From Verrucomicrobiota bacterium (lineage in GTDB: Bacteria; Verrucomicrobiota; Verrucomicrobiia; CAIQCK01), in NCBI GenBank assembly GCA_016222825.1, contig JACRQF010000019.1, forward strand, positions 62,001 to 126,000: a stretch of 64,000 bases of DNA, in the 5' to 3' direction. Both the position numbers and the translations under genes were made by a program. Shown piece after piece: positions 35,706 to 44,547 of this stretch. Each line of letters opens with the position of its first letter. The stretch's first letter is position 1. The notes under the pieces are model-generated. The model did no database searches. It was not told the origin of the DNA and saw only the letters and a list, made by a program, of their open reading frames with translations.

Positions 35706-36062
35706 CTAGATCGTGATGACCTTTTGCGCGCGCCATTGGGCGGCGATGATGTCGGGCATGCCGCCGACGATGCCGACGCGGACCTTTTCGATCAGGCCGA
35801 AGTAATTAAGGCAGGTCTGGCAGATGAGCAGCAACACGCCCTTGGCTTCCAGCGCCCGCAACTGCTCCAGCACCGGCGAGCCTTCCACGACCAGCTTCAC
35901 GCCGTCGGCGTAGAAACAAATCGCCCCCGGCAGGTGGCCCGTCTCACCGAGCAGCCGCAGGTAGGTCTGCATCAGCTTGTGCTGCAACGCCGGCTCGGAT
36001 TTGCCCATGCCATCGTTGGTGACGAGGATGGCAACGGAGGGTTTGTCGGGTGTGTCGCTCAT
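35706..36062 (-). CDS. DsrE/YedF-like protein
   Basis: A 118-residue protein of the DsrE fold. VAILVTNDGMGKSEPALQHK at the N-terminus and LLLICQTCLNYFGLIEKVRV in the centre match the C-terminal domain of the selenium-metabolism protein YedF, including a conserved Cys-x-x-Cys in the usual position (CQTC). The N-terminal TusA-like domain of full YedF is absent. It may bind or transfer sulfane sulfur, but this is inferred. It is the last gene of a three-gene operon; its ATG overlaps the preceding stop (ATGA). Confidence 0.82.
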   Translation of the reverse strand: MSDTPDKPSVAILVTNDGMGKSEPALQHKLMQTYLRLLGETGHLPGAICFYADGVKLVVEGSPVLEQLRALEAKGVLLLICQTCLNYFGLIEKVRVGIVGGMPDIIAAQWRAQKVITI

Positions 36063-36931
36063 GGTGTGTTGGTCTTATTCGTGGTGTCGGCGGCTGGTTT
36101 CAGGATGCCAGCGATTCTGAAAAAGTTCCGCAAGATTCTCTCGCCGTCGGGATGCCCGGCGTCGAAGTGCTCCGGGTGGAACTGTGTGCCGTAGAGCAGC
36201 CGCGACTTGTGCTTGATGGCCTGCACGCGGCAGGCGTCGTTGGAAGCCAGTAGGTCGAATTCCTCCGGCAGCCGCTTGATCTCGTAGGCGTGATACTCGC
36301 GCACGACCACCGTTTCACCGAAGCCGTCGAAGAGCGGGTCGCGCCGGACGATTTTCACAGGCAGGAACGCCCACTCCTTGAACCAGCCCGTGTAGCGCGT
36401 GGGATTCGGGTCCTTCTCGCCCGGCGCGAGTGGCCGCATCTTCGCGACCTTGCCGCCGAAGGCTTGAGCGATGAGCTGATGCCCGCCGCAGAAGCCAAAT
36501 GTCGGCAGGTTCGTCGCCCGGATGGTCGCCAGCAGCCGCTCGGTGTGGTCGGAGGAAATGCCCTTGTCCATCATGGTGATGAGCACCGCCTTGATACGCG
36601 TGCGGTCGAGGCCTCCGCCGCCGAGTTGCGAATAATGAAGGACCGCATAGGGCAAGCCGGTTTGCTCTTCGACGATGCGCCGGACTTTCGTTAAATACGC
36701 GATGTGGCCGGTCGCCGGCTTCTTCAACGCTTCGCGGATGGTGTCGGGATGATGGCAGTTGATGTGGCAGACCGTCGGCGGCCCGCCAGCGAGACTGCCG
36801 GGGTCGTCGAAGACTCCGTTGATGCCGGCGAGGATGCCGCTGGTGAAGTTGGTCTTCTCGGCGTGCGCGTCGGCGGCCATGGTCATCGCGCAGAGCGCCA
36901 GCAGGAGCACGGATAGGGGGTGGAGTTTCAT
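36059..36931 (-). CDS. Exported class I glutamine amidotransferase-like protein
   Basis: A 290-residue protein with signal peptide MKLHPLSVLLLALCAMTMAA, cleaved near ADAHA. The GATase class I core is present: nucleophile Cys in TFGFCGGHQLIAQAFGGKVA and the His-x-Glu pair in YGTQFHPEHFDAG. Most class I amidotransferases are cytoplasmic, so the signal peptide is odd; exported peptidase C26 or gamma-glutamyl hydrolase-type enzymes are the nearest precedent. It overlaps both neighbours by 4 bp, so it is expressed with the phospholipase C-like and DsrE-like genes. Confidence 0.8.
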   Translation of the reverse strand: MKLHPLSVLLLALCAMTMAADAHAEKTNFTSGILAGINGVFDDPGSLAGGPPTVCHINCHHPDTIREALKKPATGHIAYLTKVRRIVEEQTGLPYAVLHYSQLGGGGLDRTRIKAVLITMMDKGISSDHTERLLATIRATNLPTFGFCGGHQLIAQAFGGKVAKMRPLAPGEKDPNPTRYTGWFKEWAFLPVKIVRRDPLFDGFGETVVVREYHAYEIKRLPEEFDLLASNDACRVQAIKHKSRLLYGTQFHPEHFDAGHPDGERILRNFFRIAGILKPAADTTNKTNTP

Positions 36932-37947
36932 CGCGTCTTCTCGGTTTCAGGCAGGTCGTGAAGCAGCGGTTGGATCTGCACGACTGCGGCGAACGAGTCC
37001 GCCACCGCCTCGCCGATCTGCCAAAGCGCGTGGCGAAAATCTGCCTTCTCCGCAAGCGCCACCATTTCGGCGTAGCGCAGGCCGCTGATGGCGCGCATGT
37101 CCTCCGAGCAGTCCAAGCCGCGCTCCGTGCGCTCCAGTTCCATCTCCTTCAGCCAACCGGGAATGAGTGCCTTGAGGTAACGGCGGTTCTCAGCCATCAC
37201 GACGTTGAGCAACGGCGCGAGGTCGGGTCGCCAGCCGCCGCGGAACTGCTGGCCTAGTTCACCGCGCCGCTCGCCGATACGCATCGCGTGTGGCTGCAAC
37301 GGTTCCACCGGCGCGGCGGCAAGTTCGGCGAGCAAGTCGGACCAGTTGAGCTTCAGTTCCTTGCAGCCAACTTCGTGGAAAGTGATGAGATCCTGGATCG
37401 GCCGATTGCGCGGGGTGTATTTACCGTCGAGCAAATGCAGCGTCAGACCCGGCTGGACAGACTTGATGAGGCTGTCGCCGACGATGTGCGCCAGCGTGCC
37501 GAATAGATACGCCAGCGACCGTTCGCCCGGCCTGAAAATCGTCCGCGCATCGCCCGCCGCGCACGCGAAGTAATCCGCCAGATGATCCCACGGCTCCTGC
37601 AAGCGCTGTTCCTCCGCGCTCCATCCGAAGACGAGATGCGACCGCCCGTAAAACAACCGGTGAATGTCGCGAGCGGTGTATTCGCGACCGGCGAACGCAA
37701 GTTTCCACGGCCGCACCGCGCCGCCGGTAACGGGGCTTTTCTCCAACGGCACCGTGCCGTAGCCGACCTCGCGGCCGGTGTCCACGCACACCGCTTCGGG
37801 CAGCGTCTGGATGTCGCAGCCAAGGTAAGCGCCACAGAGATAGCTGGCGCGTTGTCGGCGCAGCAACGGCGCCACCGGCAGCCGCCGTGCTTCCGCCGCG
37901 CGCGCGCCGAGCACCGCATACATCGTGTGACCGATGATTCCGCTCAC
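36928..37947 (-). CDS. Putative zinc-dependent phospholipase C-like protein
   Basis: A 339-residue protein starting at GTG 37947 (MSGIIGHTMYAVLGARAAEA). Two blocks recall the zinc-dependent phospholipase C / S1-P1 fold: the N-terminal H-x-x-x-Y region with YLCGAYLGCDIQTLPEAV, and FGTLAHIVGDSLIKSVQPGL (His154-x-x-Gly-Asp158), followed by ITFHEVGCKEL. The metal ligands cannot be fully assigned by eye, so the family call is tentative. There is no obvious signal peptide. In-frame TTG 37983 is an alternative start. It leads the operon with the amidotransferase and DsrE-like genes. Confidence 0.55.
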   Translation of the reverse strand: MSGIIGHTMYAVLGARAAEARRLPVAPLLRRQRASYLCGAYLGCDIQTLPEAVCVDTGREVGYGTVPLEKSPVTGGAVRPWKLAFAGREYTARDIHRLFYGRSHLVFGWSAEEQRLQEPWDHLADYFACAAGDARTIFRPGERSLAYLFGTLAHIVGDSLIKSVQPGLTLHLLDGKYTPRNRPIQDLITFHEVGCKELKLNWSDLLAELAAAPVEPLQPHAMRIGERRGELGQQFRGGWRPDLAPLLNVVMAENRRYLKALIPGWLKEMELERTERGLDCSEDMRAISGLRYAEMVALAEKADFRHALWQIGEAVADSFAAVVQIQPLLHDLPETEKTR

Positions 37948-37978
37948 GGTCGCGAGTGAACCACGCGACCGGCCAAGA

Positions 37979-38002
37979 CACAAGACCGCATGCAGTCTTG
38001 TC
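37979..38002. promoter_or_regulatory. Inverted repeat between divergent genes
   Basis: ACAAGAC (37979-37985) and GTCTTGT (37994-38000) form a 7-bp palindrome around an 8-bp centre, in the gap between the phospholipase C-like gene (minus strand) and the metallophosphoesterase (plus strand). It could be an operator for either gene. No promoter boxes stand out. Confidence 0.35.
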
Positions 38003-38032
38003 GCGGCGCAACTGAACGCTTACGCTGGCCGC

Positions 38033-39547
38033 ATGAGAAACCTGCTGAGAATCGTCCTTCGGTGCTGCCTGGCGTTGTCACTGGCTGGCGCAACCACTTT
38101 CTCCACGCATGCCGCCGAACTGCCGGCGCTGTCGGAGTCAGCGAAGCCGTTCAGTTTCGTCGTGCTCGGCGACGTGCATTACACGCGGCCAAAGTTTGAG
38201 GTGAGCAAGGTCATCGCCGGCATCGCCCGGAGTGTCAAGGATTGCCAGCCACCCGTGGCGTTCGTCTGTCAGACCGGCGATATCGCCGAGGGTGGCACCT
38301 ATGGGATGAAAGACGGCAAGCGCGTTTATCGGCAAGCCAACCACGATGAAATGAAGGAAGAGTTGGCCTTCGCGATGAAGGACGTCACTGAACGCTTCCG
38401 GCTGCCGCTCTTCATCGCAGTGGGCAATCACGACAAGCACGCCGGCGGCAAGGCGTTTCCGGAGGTGGCGTTGCCACTGCTGTCGCGGGAGCTGGGCGTG
38501 ACCGTCACGCAAAACTGCTACGGCTTCCGTTACGGCAATTCGTGCTTCGTTTTCCTCGACTTTGCAGCGAAGGACTTCGACGCGCAGCGGAAGTGTGCGG
38601 AGGAGTTGCTCGCGAACGCCCGCGCGGCGGGTGTCAGGCACATCTTCCTGTTCGCGCACTATCCGCTCTGGACGCTCATCCGGCCGGGCTTTAGCAGCCA
38701 GAAGTTCACCGACTCGCTGATGCCGATCTTCAAACAGTTTCCCGTGGACGCCTTTTTCTGCGGCCACACGCACAACACCGCCGCGTGGGTGCGCCATTTC
38801 GACGGCGCAACGATCACGCAAATCCAGGGCGTTACCTGCCAGTCCAGCCCCGAACTTGTGCCGATGGAGGAGCGCCGCACGCTGATGATGCCTAGGGAGG
38901 AACTCAGCTACTACTGGGGTCATCTCTCCGGCCCGCCGGCCGGGTTGTATCTCGTGACGGTGGACGGCGAGCGCGTGCGCGTGCAGTTCCGCTCCGGCGC
39001 GAAGATGCTACGCGAGTTCGAGTGGCGCGAGCCGGGCCGGATCACCGACACCAAGAAACAGGAGCCGCGGCCGTCGGTCGTCGTGACGGAGGCGACGCTC
39101 AAGAAAGCAACCGCTGCGACGCTGGCGTTGTGTTGGTGGGGTGAGGATGGCGCTGACATCGGCGTCTCGCTCAACGGCGAGCACGTGGCTAAGGCGCGGC
39201 TCGACCCAACTATGCGCAACAGCAACGCTTTCGCGAGCGAGAAGCGAATTCCGATTCCGACCGAGAAGCTGAGACTGCTGCGGCTCGCCAACGACGTGAC
39301 GCTCGGCAATCCAAGTCGCGCCATCTTCGGCGTGGGCCACGCCTACTTGGAGATCAAGCTCAGCGACGGACGCACTGCCCGCACGACCGTCTCGAATCGC
39401 TTCCTGTTCTCCGCGACCCAGGCCGAAGGCGAGTCCGCCGGCAAGACCGAAGGCTGGAAGATCATCCCATCTGAAGCGCTTGTTTCCGTCAACCTCGGTC
39501 AGCCACTCGGCCCAATGCGTCTCATCTTTGCAGGGAATGAGAAGTAG
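38033..39547 (+). CDS. Exported metallophosphoesterase
   Basis: A 504-residue secreted protein. The start ATG 38033 gives signal peptide MRNLLRIVLRCCLALSLAGA, ending near THAAE. The calcineurin-like motifs are in order: FVVLGDVHYTRP, VCQTGDIAEGG, AVGNHDKHAG, FLFAHYPLWT and FCGHTHNTAAWV. The C-terminal 200 residues (from about the RFRSGAKML region) are a beta-rich domain without recognised motif. The substrate (phosphomonoester, diester or nucleotide) is unknown. It is divergent from the phospholipase C-like operon. Confidence 0.88.
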   Translation: MRNLLRIVLRCCLALSLAGATTFSTHAAELPALSESAKPFSFVVLGDVHYTRPKFEVSKVIAGIARSVKDCQPPVAFVCQTGDIAEGGTYGMKDGKRVYRQANHDEMKEELAFAMKDVTERFRLPLFIAVGNHDKHAGGKAFPEVALPLLSRELGVTVTQNCYGFRYGNSCFVFLDFAAKDFDAQRKCAEELLANARAAGVRHIFLFAHYPLWTLIRPGFSSQKFTDSLMPIFKQFPVDAFFCGHTHNTAAWVRHFDGATITQIQGVTCQSSPELVPMEERRTLMMPREELSYYWGHLSGPPAGLYLVTVDGERVRVQFRSGAKMLREFEWREPGRITDTKKQEPRPSVVVTEATLKKATAATLALCWWGEDGADIGVSLNGEHVAKARLDPTMRNSNAFASEKRIPIPTEKLRLLRLANDVTLGNPSRAIFGVGHAYLEIKLSDGRTARTTVSNRFLFSATQAEGESAGKTEGWKIIPSEALVSVNLGQPLGPMRLIFAGNEK

Positions 39548-39724
39548 CCTTGGCAGTTACGAGGGATTACGGCGTTCTTCCGTCTTGTGCGGGCAGTGAC
39601 GCAGGCATAGTCTTTCGCCAGCCCTGCGGTCACGACAGCTTCGAGAATTGGAGTTCAAGGTATTGCCGCGGGCGTGTCGGGCAATGCCCGGTGATGTTGC
39701 CACAACGGATACAAGGAGCGCGTC

Positions 39725-42700
39725 ATGAGCAGGCACAAGGCGGAGTGGAAAGTTGGCGGGCGATTGTTGGTCCTCTTTGCATTGGTGCTGGGGTTTCTGT
39801 CGCCAGCGGTTCATCAGCAGGTATTCGCGGCTTCCCAATACGATGTCACTGTCACCGTCTATGGCGACGGCGGCAAACCGCTCAAGGACGCCACCGTCAC
39901 GGGTTACCGGACTTCCACTCGTTACTATTCGGTCCAGACCGACTCGAATGGCCAGGCCACGGTTCGCGCCGAACTCGGCTCCGTCACGATCACGGCTGCC
40001 GGTTACAAGGACGCCAAAGTGCAGGTCACCGGACCGACGTTGGACGTGCGCATGGCGCCGTTCAAGAGCGACGCAGGCTGGCTGGCGGAGTGGCTCAAGA
40101 AATGGTTTGGCAAAGGCGTTGACGCCAGCGTGGGCGGTCTTCGCGGCATCAAGGTCCTCGTTCACGGCAAAGACAAGGCTGGAGCCGTGAAACCCATCGC
40201 AGGAGCATCCGTGTCCACGCCCGGCGTCGCCGGCGAGATCACGGACGCCGATGGGCGCACCACGTTGAACACGAGTGCCAGCGCCGGCGAAACGGTCCCC
40301 GTCTCGGTCTGGGCAAAGGGCTACGCATTCCAAAGCAAGTCGGTGACGCTGGAAATGATTGGGTCCTGGCAGTTCGGCAAGCCGGCTGGCATGGCTGCGG
40401 TGACGTTCATGCTTGAACCGTCTGACAGTGGGCCGGCTCCCGATGTCGTGACGTTGATCGTGCAGGTTTACGATGCGGCCGATCCAAAACCCATCGCTGG
40501 GGCCGGGGTGAAACTGGAACTTTGCAAACCGCCCGAAGGCGCTAATCTGTCCAAAAGCAGCGACACAACCGGTGGCAAGGGCGAAGCGACGTTCACTTCG
40601 CACAACACCGCCAATCTTCCCGCATCGCAACTCTTTGCCGGCGGCTTGCGGGCAAAGGTGACCCACCCAGATTACGTTGAAACGATGCGGGACATCTCGG
40701 CCGAGTTTCTGCTCAACGCAAACCAGCCGCGCTTCTTCTCGGTGCCACTGACCCGGAAAGCGGCCCCGCCGCCGCCGTTGCCGCCCATGCCCGCCTGCCT
40801 TGGCGACCTGCGCGGACATCTCAAGAAAGCCGCCGATGAAAAGGCTGATGCCGATACCGCGCGCAAGGCGATGGACGCCGCGTTGCGTTCCGTCCTCGCC
40901 GCTGCGCAAGCCGCCAGCAATTGCAAAGGAACCTTCGTCGCCGCAGCCGGCCTCGCTACCGAGATGAACAAAGCTGCCGCCATCGTCAAGGCCGCCACTG
41001 CCAACGACCCCAAAGCTGTGCTCGCAAAACTCCAGGCGATCGAGCAACGCGCCGCCGACGCGCGCAATCAAGCCTGCAAAGCGGCCGACCTCGTCGCCAA
41101 GTCCAAGCCTCCCAAAGCTGAAGACGTGCAGACGGCACAACAATACGCCGCCATCGCTGTTGCCGCAGCCGCCGAGGCCGAAGCGCTCGCCCGGCCTGTT
41201 CTCGACGGCTGCAAGACCATCCGCGACCAACTCGACGCGCAGAAGCAGTTGGCCGAAAAGGTTCTTCAAGCCAAGAAAGCTGCCGACGATCTGCGCGCGT
41301 TGGTTGACGCCGCCAATCCCGATTTGGCGCGCGCCAAGACAAGCCTGATCTTCATCGATTCTTCCTGCCCAATCATCCGCTCGGAACACAATGCCCTGGC
41401 CAACTGCGAGGCCACGACCCAACAGACGCTTGGGCCGTTGCTGGCCACTCATCCCGAACTCGCCACGCGAATCGGCGAAATCGTCGCCGCCACGGCGACT
41501 GTCAAGAACCTCCTCGACACTGCCGTTCAACAAAGGGACGCCGCGCTGTCATCCATCGCCGCCGCCGAAACCGCTCTCAACAACGCCAAGGCCGCGCTTG
41601 CCGCGCTGCCGGACTTTAAGGCGCTTACCCAGCTATCGCTAACGATCTCCGCCGACAGCCGCGACTATCTCGCCGGCGGCTCCGCCGTGGAAGCATGCCT
41701 TGGCCGGATCAAGATCATCGCCATCAAGGCGCAGGAATGCGCCGCGAACGCCAGCGGTGTTTCCATCCCGCCGGCCACCACCGACAAAACCACCACAGCC
41801 GACTCGATGGACTCCGGCAAACTCGTCGTGCCGTCCGTCGTCGGCCTGACCGAGCGTGCTGCATCCGACTTGCTGCGAAACAAACATCTGACGCCGAAAT
41901 CCATTCGCATGCCGCAGGCACCGTCCTCGCCTGACCTCGCTGAAGTCAACGCACAGGATCCGTCTGCGGGCATGGAAGTCGCCTCCAACACCGTCGTGAC
42001 CATCGTCGTGGCCGCGGCCGGCGAGTCGCTGCCGGCAGTGACCGTGCCGAACGTTGTCACGATGCAGGCCGCGCAAGCCTATGGACAACTCAACAGCGTC
42101 GGACTTCTCGCTAACTCCGAGTTTCTCAGCGAAACAGCGCCCGCTGGAAAGCAGAACACCGTCAAGAGCCAGCAACCGACTGCGGGCCAGCAGGTCAAGC
42201 CCGGCCATGTCGTGGTGCTGCAAATCCACGGGCAGGTTGTGCCGAGCGTCATCGGCTATCGCCTGGACAACGCCAACAGCATTCTCGCCGTCGCAAAGAT
42301 GGCGCTCAACGGCGTCGTCTATGGCGATCCCGCGCCGAGAAAAGGTCTGGAAGACTGTATCTTTGAACAAACACCCGCGCCCGGCGCGGCGGTTCCCGCC
42401 AACAAGCAACTCAACGTCAAAGTCTATGGCCGCTACACCGGCGCGCCAAAGCCGCCCGTCATGACCTCACCATCACCCGCGACACCACCACCGTTGCCAA
42501 CGGCTGGTGGAGGAACAGGTTTCCAGCCCGGCGATGGGGCGCGCGTTCACCCGCGGCTCGCCGGGGCACAGGTTTTGGACAACTTGCCGGGCGCAGAGAA
42601 ACTAGGTATCTCACCCGCCTGCGGCAAAGGAGGCATATTGAGCCTTGGGAAGAAGGATCCGGCTCGTGGACCGCTAGACAACTACATTTTCGGCATCGTC

Positions 42701-43066
42701 CATTATGCCAGCCCCGCCGACGCTCAGCGGCTGTTCAAAATCTCCTGGGGCAAAGCCAAGAAGTTCGAACGGAAAGAATCTGCTGACGATGAGCACGAGT
42801 GTCGTTTTCCGGTGTATCAGTTCAGCGACAACGAATATCACACTCAAGTCTATTTCTGGTTCAAAGGCTACAAGACCGTGAAGCAGACAACCCCCATCAA
42901 CAGCTACCGCACCGTAAGCTACGCGCGCCTTTACCGCGACTCGTTCACTATTCACTACAGCCGAACCATCGCTCATCCCGGTGCGGTGCCGGAAAACCCC
43001 AGCGCCGATCTTGCGGAGATTATCGCGAACAGTTGCAAGTTGATTGATCTGCGTTTCCCAAAATAG
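39725..43066 (+). CDS. Large secreted protein with Cna/CarboxypepD-type and PASTA domains
   Basis: An 1113-residue exported protein, with an AAGGAG ribosome binding site and signal peptide (GRLLVLFALVLGFLSPAVHQ, cleaved near FAA). Residues about 35-110, 140-230 and 240-340 look like carboxypeptidase-regulatory/Cna-B type beta sandwiches (VTVTVYGDGGKPLKDATVTG). Residues about 350-690 are a Lys/Ala-rich, Cys-containing coiled-coil region. Three PASTA domains follow from about 698 (LVVPSVVGLTERAASDLLRN; LPAVTVPNVVTMQAAQAYGQ; VVPSVIGYRLDNANSILAVA). A Pro-rich linker leads to a unique C-terminal domain (about 930-1113). PASTA domains usually sit on kinases or penicillin-binding proteins, so a free secreted form is unusual. 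It is paired with the zinc-ribbon gene. Confidence 0.8.
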   Translation: MSRHKAEWKVGGRLLVLFALVLGFLSPAVHQQVFAASQYDVTVTVYGDGGKPLKDATVTGYRTSTRYYSVQTDSNGQATVRAELGSVTITAAGYKDAKVQVTGPTLDVRMAPFKSDAGWLAEWLKKWFGKGVDASVGGLRGIKVLVHGKDKAGAVKPIAGASVSTPGVAGEITDADGRTTLNTSASAGETVPVSVWAKGYAFQSKSVTLEMIGSWQFGKPAGMAAVTFMLEPSDSGPAPDVVTLIVQVYDAADPKPIAGAGVKLELCKPPEGANLSKSSDTTGGKGEATFTSHNTANLPASQLFAGGLRAKVTHPDYVETMRDISAEFLLNANQPRFFSVPLTRKAAPPPPLPPMPACLGDLRGHLKKAADEKADADTARKAMDAALRSVLAAAQAASNCKGTFVAAAGLATEMNKAAAIVKAATANDPKAVLAKLQAIEQRAADARNQACKAADLVAKSKPPKAEDVQTAQQYAAIAVAAAAEAEALARPVLDGCKTIRDQLDAQKQLAEKVLQAKKAADDLRALVDAANPDLARAKTSLIFIDSSCPIIRSEHNALANCEATTQQTLGPLLATHPELATRIGEIVAATATVKNLLDTAVQQRDAALSSIAAAETALNNAKAALAALPDFKALTQLSLTISADSRDYLAGGSAVEACLGRIKIIAIKAQECAANASGVSIPPATTDKTTTADSMDSGKLVVPSVVGLTERAASDLLRNKHLTPKSIRMPQAPSSPDLAEVNAQDPSAGMEVASNTVVTIVVAAAGESLPAVTVPNVVTMQAAQAYGQLNSVGLLANSEFLSETAPAGKQNTVKSQQPTAGQQVKPGHVVVLQIHGQVVPSVIGYRLDNANSILAVAKMALNGVVYGDPAPRKGLEDCIFEQTPAPGAAVPANKQLNVKVYGRYTGAPKPPVMTSPSPATPPPLPTAGGGTGFQPGDGARVHPRLAGAQVLDNLPGAEKLGISPACGKGGILSLGKKDPARGPLDNYIFGIVHYASPADAQRLFKISWGKAKKFERKESADDEHECRFPVYQFSDNEYHTQVYFWFKGYKTVKQTTPINSYRTVSYARLYRDSFTIHYSRTIAHPGAVPENPSADLAEIIANSCKLIDLRFPK

Positions 43067-43092
43067 GCGCAGATTCAAACAAGGAGATACTG

Positions 43093-43518
43093 ATGCAAAC
43101 CAACTACAATTTCAAAAGTCGCGGCACACTTGTCCTGCTCGTTTTGGTCTTGGCGATTCGGGCATTTGCCCTCGGCGGAGTGGCGGTAGCGGGCACTACT
43201 TATGAACTGGCCTGCACGACGGACGGCTGTCAGTTCAAGATCATCATGAACATCGGCGGGGGAATCCGCTTCGAACAAGTTACGGGATTCTGCGCCAAGT
43301 GCGGCAAGTCCGCGCAAATCCGCTGGATGAGAAAGGAACCGACACCACAACCATTGCTGGAGTTCTGGGACACGACTTCCGGCACGCTTCGCCGCGTTTA
43401 CGCCTGTCCCGATTGCCGCGGTCCGTTTGTGGCGGTCTCGAACATCGCCGACTTCAAGCATTGCCCGGTCTGCAAGAAAGAATCACTGAAAGCGCGTCGC
43501 AGGCACCTCTACGATTGA
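43093..43518 (+). CDS. Exported zinc-ribbon-like small protein
   Basis: A 141-residue protein with AAGGAG ribosome binding site and a signal peptide (TLVLLVLVLAIRAFALGGVA). The mature part has eight cysteines in paired knuckles: ACTTDGC, FCAKCGK, ACPDCRG and HCPVCKK, consistent with two zinc ribbons. It has no other recognised motif. Export of a zinc-ribbon protein is unusual; the knuckles might instead form disulfides. It lies 26 bp after the PASTA protein gene on the same strand and probably works with it. It converges on the isomerase gene at 43540. Confidence 0.7.
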   Translation: MQTNYNFKSRGTLVLLVLVLAIRAFALGGVAVAGTTYELACTTDGCQFKIIMNIGGGIRFEQVTGFCAKCGKSAQIRWMRKEPTPQPLLEFWDTTSGTLRRVYACPDCRGPFVAVSNIADFKHCPVCKKESLKARRRHLYD

Positions 43519-43525
43519 TAGTCGC

Positions 43526-43541
43526 GATTGCCTTGGCAATC
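43526..43541. terminator. Hairpin between convergent genes
   Basis: GATTGCC (43526-43532), loop TT, GGCAATC (43535-43541): a compact perfect 7-bp stem between the ends of the zinc-ribbon gene (43518) and the isomerase gene (43540). It has no T-run on either side, so termination is only inferred from position. Confidence 0.35.
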
Positions 43542-44478
43542 ACGCCTTCTGGCCGGTCAGTTTCTCCAGAAAGACGCGCGCTTTCTTCGCCTCCGCCAAC
43601 AGCGCCGGCAGCTCGGTTCCCGTCAGGCACTCGACGATGAGCGCGCCACGCGTGAAGCCGCCTTTCTTCAGCGTCTCCAGCACGGCCTTGAAATTCACGC
43701 GGCCCGTTCCCGGCGTCAGCGAAACCTCGCCGCCGTAACCAAGCGGATGTTTCTTCGCCGGCGGCGGGTTGGCGGGGCGCCAGTCCTTCACACACATGCC
43801 GACGACGAGGTCGGCCACGCCGGCGGCGTCCTTTACTGGATCGAGGTTGCCGTTGGAGTAGAAGTAGATGTTGCCGGGGTCATACCAGATGCGGAAATTC
43901 TTGTGGCCGACCTTCTCGATGATCTTGCGGCACTCCGCGCCGTTGGCGTTGGCACCGCCGTGGGGTTTGACACTGATGCCGATGCCTTTTTGGGTGGCGT
44001 AGTCGCAACACTCCGCCACCGCGCCGTAGTAAATGTCGAAGCCCTTCGCGTCCGTGCCGCCGAGCAGCAGGTTCACCGAACGCGCGGCGGCAACGTTGTC
44101 AATAAGCCGCTTCAGGCCCTCGACCGCCTCCGCGGGCGTTTTCAGCGTGAAACCGCCGCCATAGACTGACACCGGCGTCAGGCCGCGCTTGCGGCACTCC
44201 TCGCCGACTTGCGCGGCTTCCTCCAACGGCATCGTTGCGGAAATGACCAACCGCTGCGGCGCCTTCGTCGTCATCAGGCCGCAGTAGTGGTAGCCGGCCT
44301 CGGCGATGGCATCGAGCGCCACGCGCCAGTCGTGCGCACCCCACGGTCGCGTGTAACAGCCGATCTGATATGAGTCAGCCGCCGCTTCGGCGACGCGCAA
44401 CGTGGGGATGGCGAGCGCAGTGGCAGTGATGAACTGACGACGCGTGAGTTGATGCGAGGAAATGCGAGTGGTCTTCAT
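43540..44478 (-). CDS. Tat-exported sugar phosphate isomerase/epimerase-like protein
   Basis: A 312-residue TIM-barrel protein. The N-terminus has a Tat signal (SHQLTRRQFITATALAIPTL, with RR-Q-F-I). The barrel shows xylose-isomerase-like metal-site features: SVKPHGGANANG, IWYDPGNIYFYSNG and VGMCVKDWRP. The late GALIVECLTG contains the C-terminal Glu. Such exported isomerase-like proteins are abundant in Planctomycetes and Verrucomicrobia and are thought to act in periplasmic sugar processing, but substrates are rarely known. It is on the same strand as the GH89/GH20 operon 69 bp upstream and might be co-expressed with it. Confidence 0.82.
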   Translation of the reverse strand: MKTTRISSHQLTRRQFITATALAIPTLRVAEAAADSYQIGCYTRPWGAHDWRVALDAIAEAGYHYCGLMTTKAPQRLVISATMPLEEAAQVGEECRKRGLTPVSVYGGGFTLKTPAEAVEGLKRLIDNVAAARSVNLLLGGTDAKGFDIYYGAVAECCDYATQKGIGISVKPHGGANANGAECRKIIEKVGHKNFRIWYDPGNIYFYSNGNLDPVKDAAGVADLVVGMCVKDWRPANPPPAKKHPLGYGGEVSLTPGTGRVNFKAVLETLKKGGFTRGALIVECLTGTELPALLAEAKKARVFLEKLTGQKA

Positions 44479-44547
44479 GTTAGCTCCTGCAAGGTTATTG
44501 GTGACGGGCGCAGACTACGCCGACGACCGCGTCGAGCCAAGCCTAGA

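Noticed and set aside
39678-39690. CGGGCA-A-TGCCCG palindrome upstream of the PASTA gene
   Set aside because: Too short with a one-base loop; no supporting context.
39550-40122. 190-codon plus-strand frame at the 5' end of the PASTA gene region
   Set aside because: Out of frame with the PASTA protein, which has an AAGGAG site and signal peptide; the alternative has neither.
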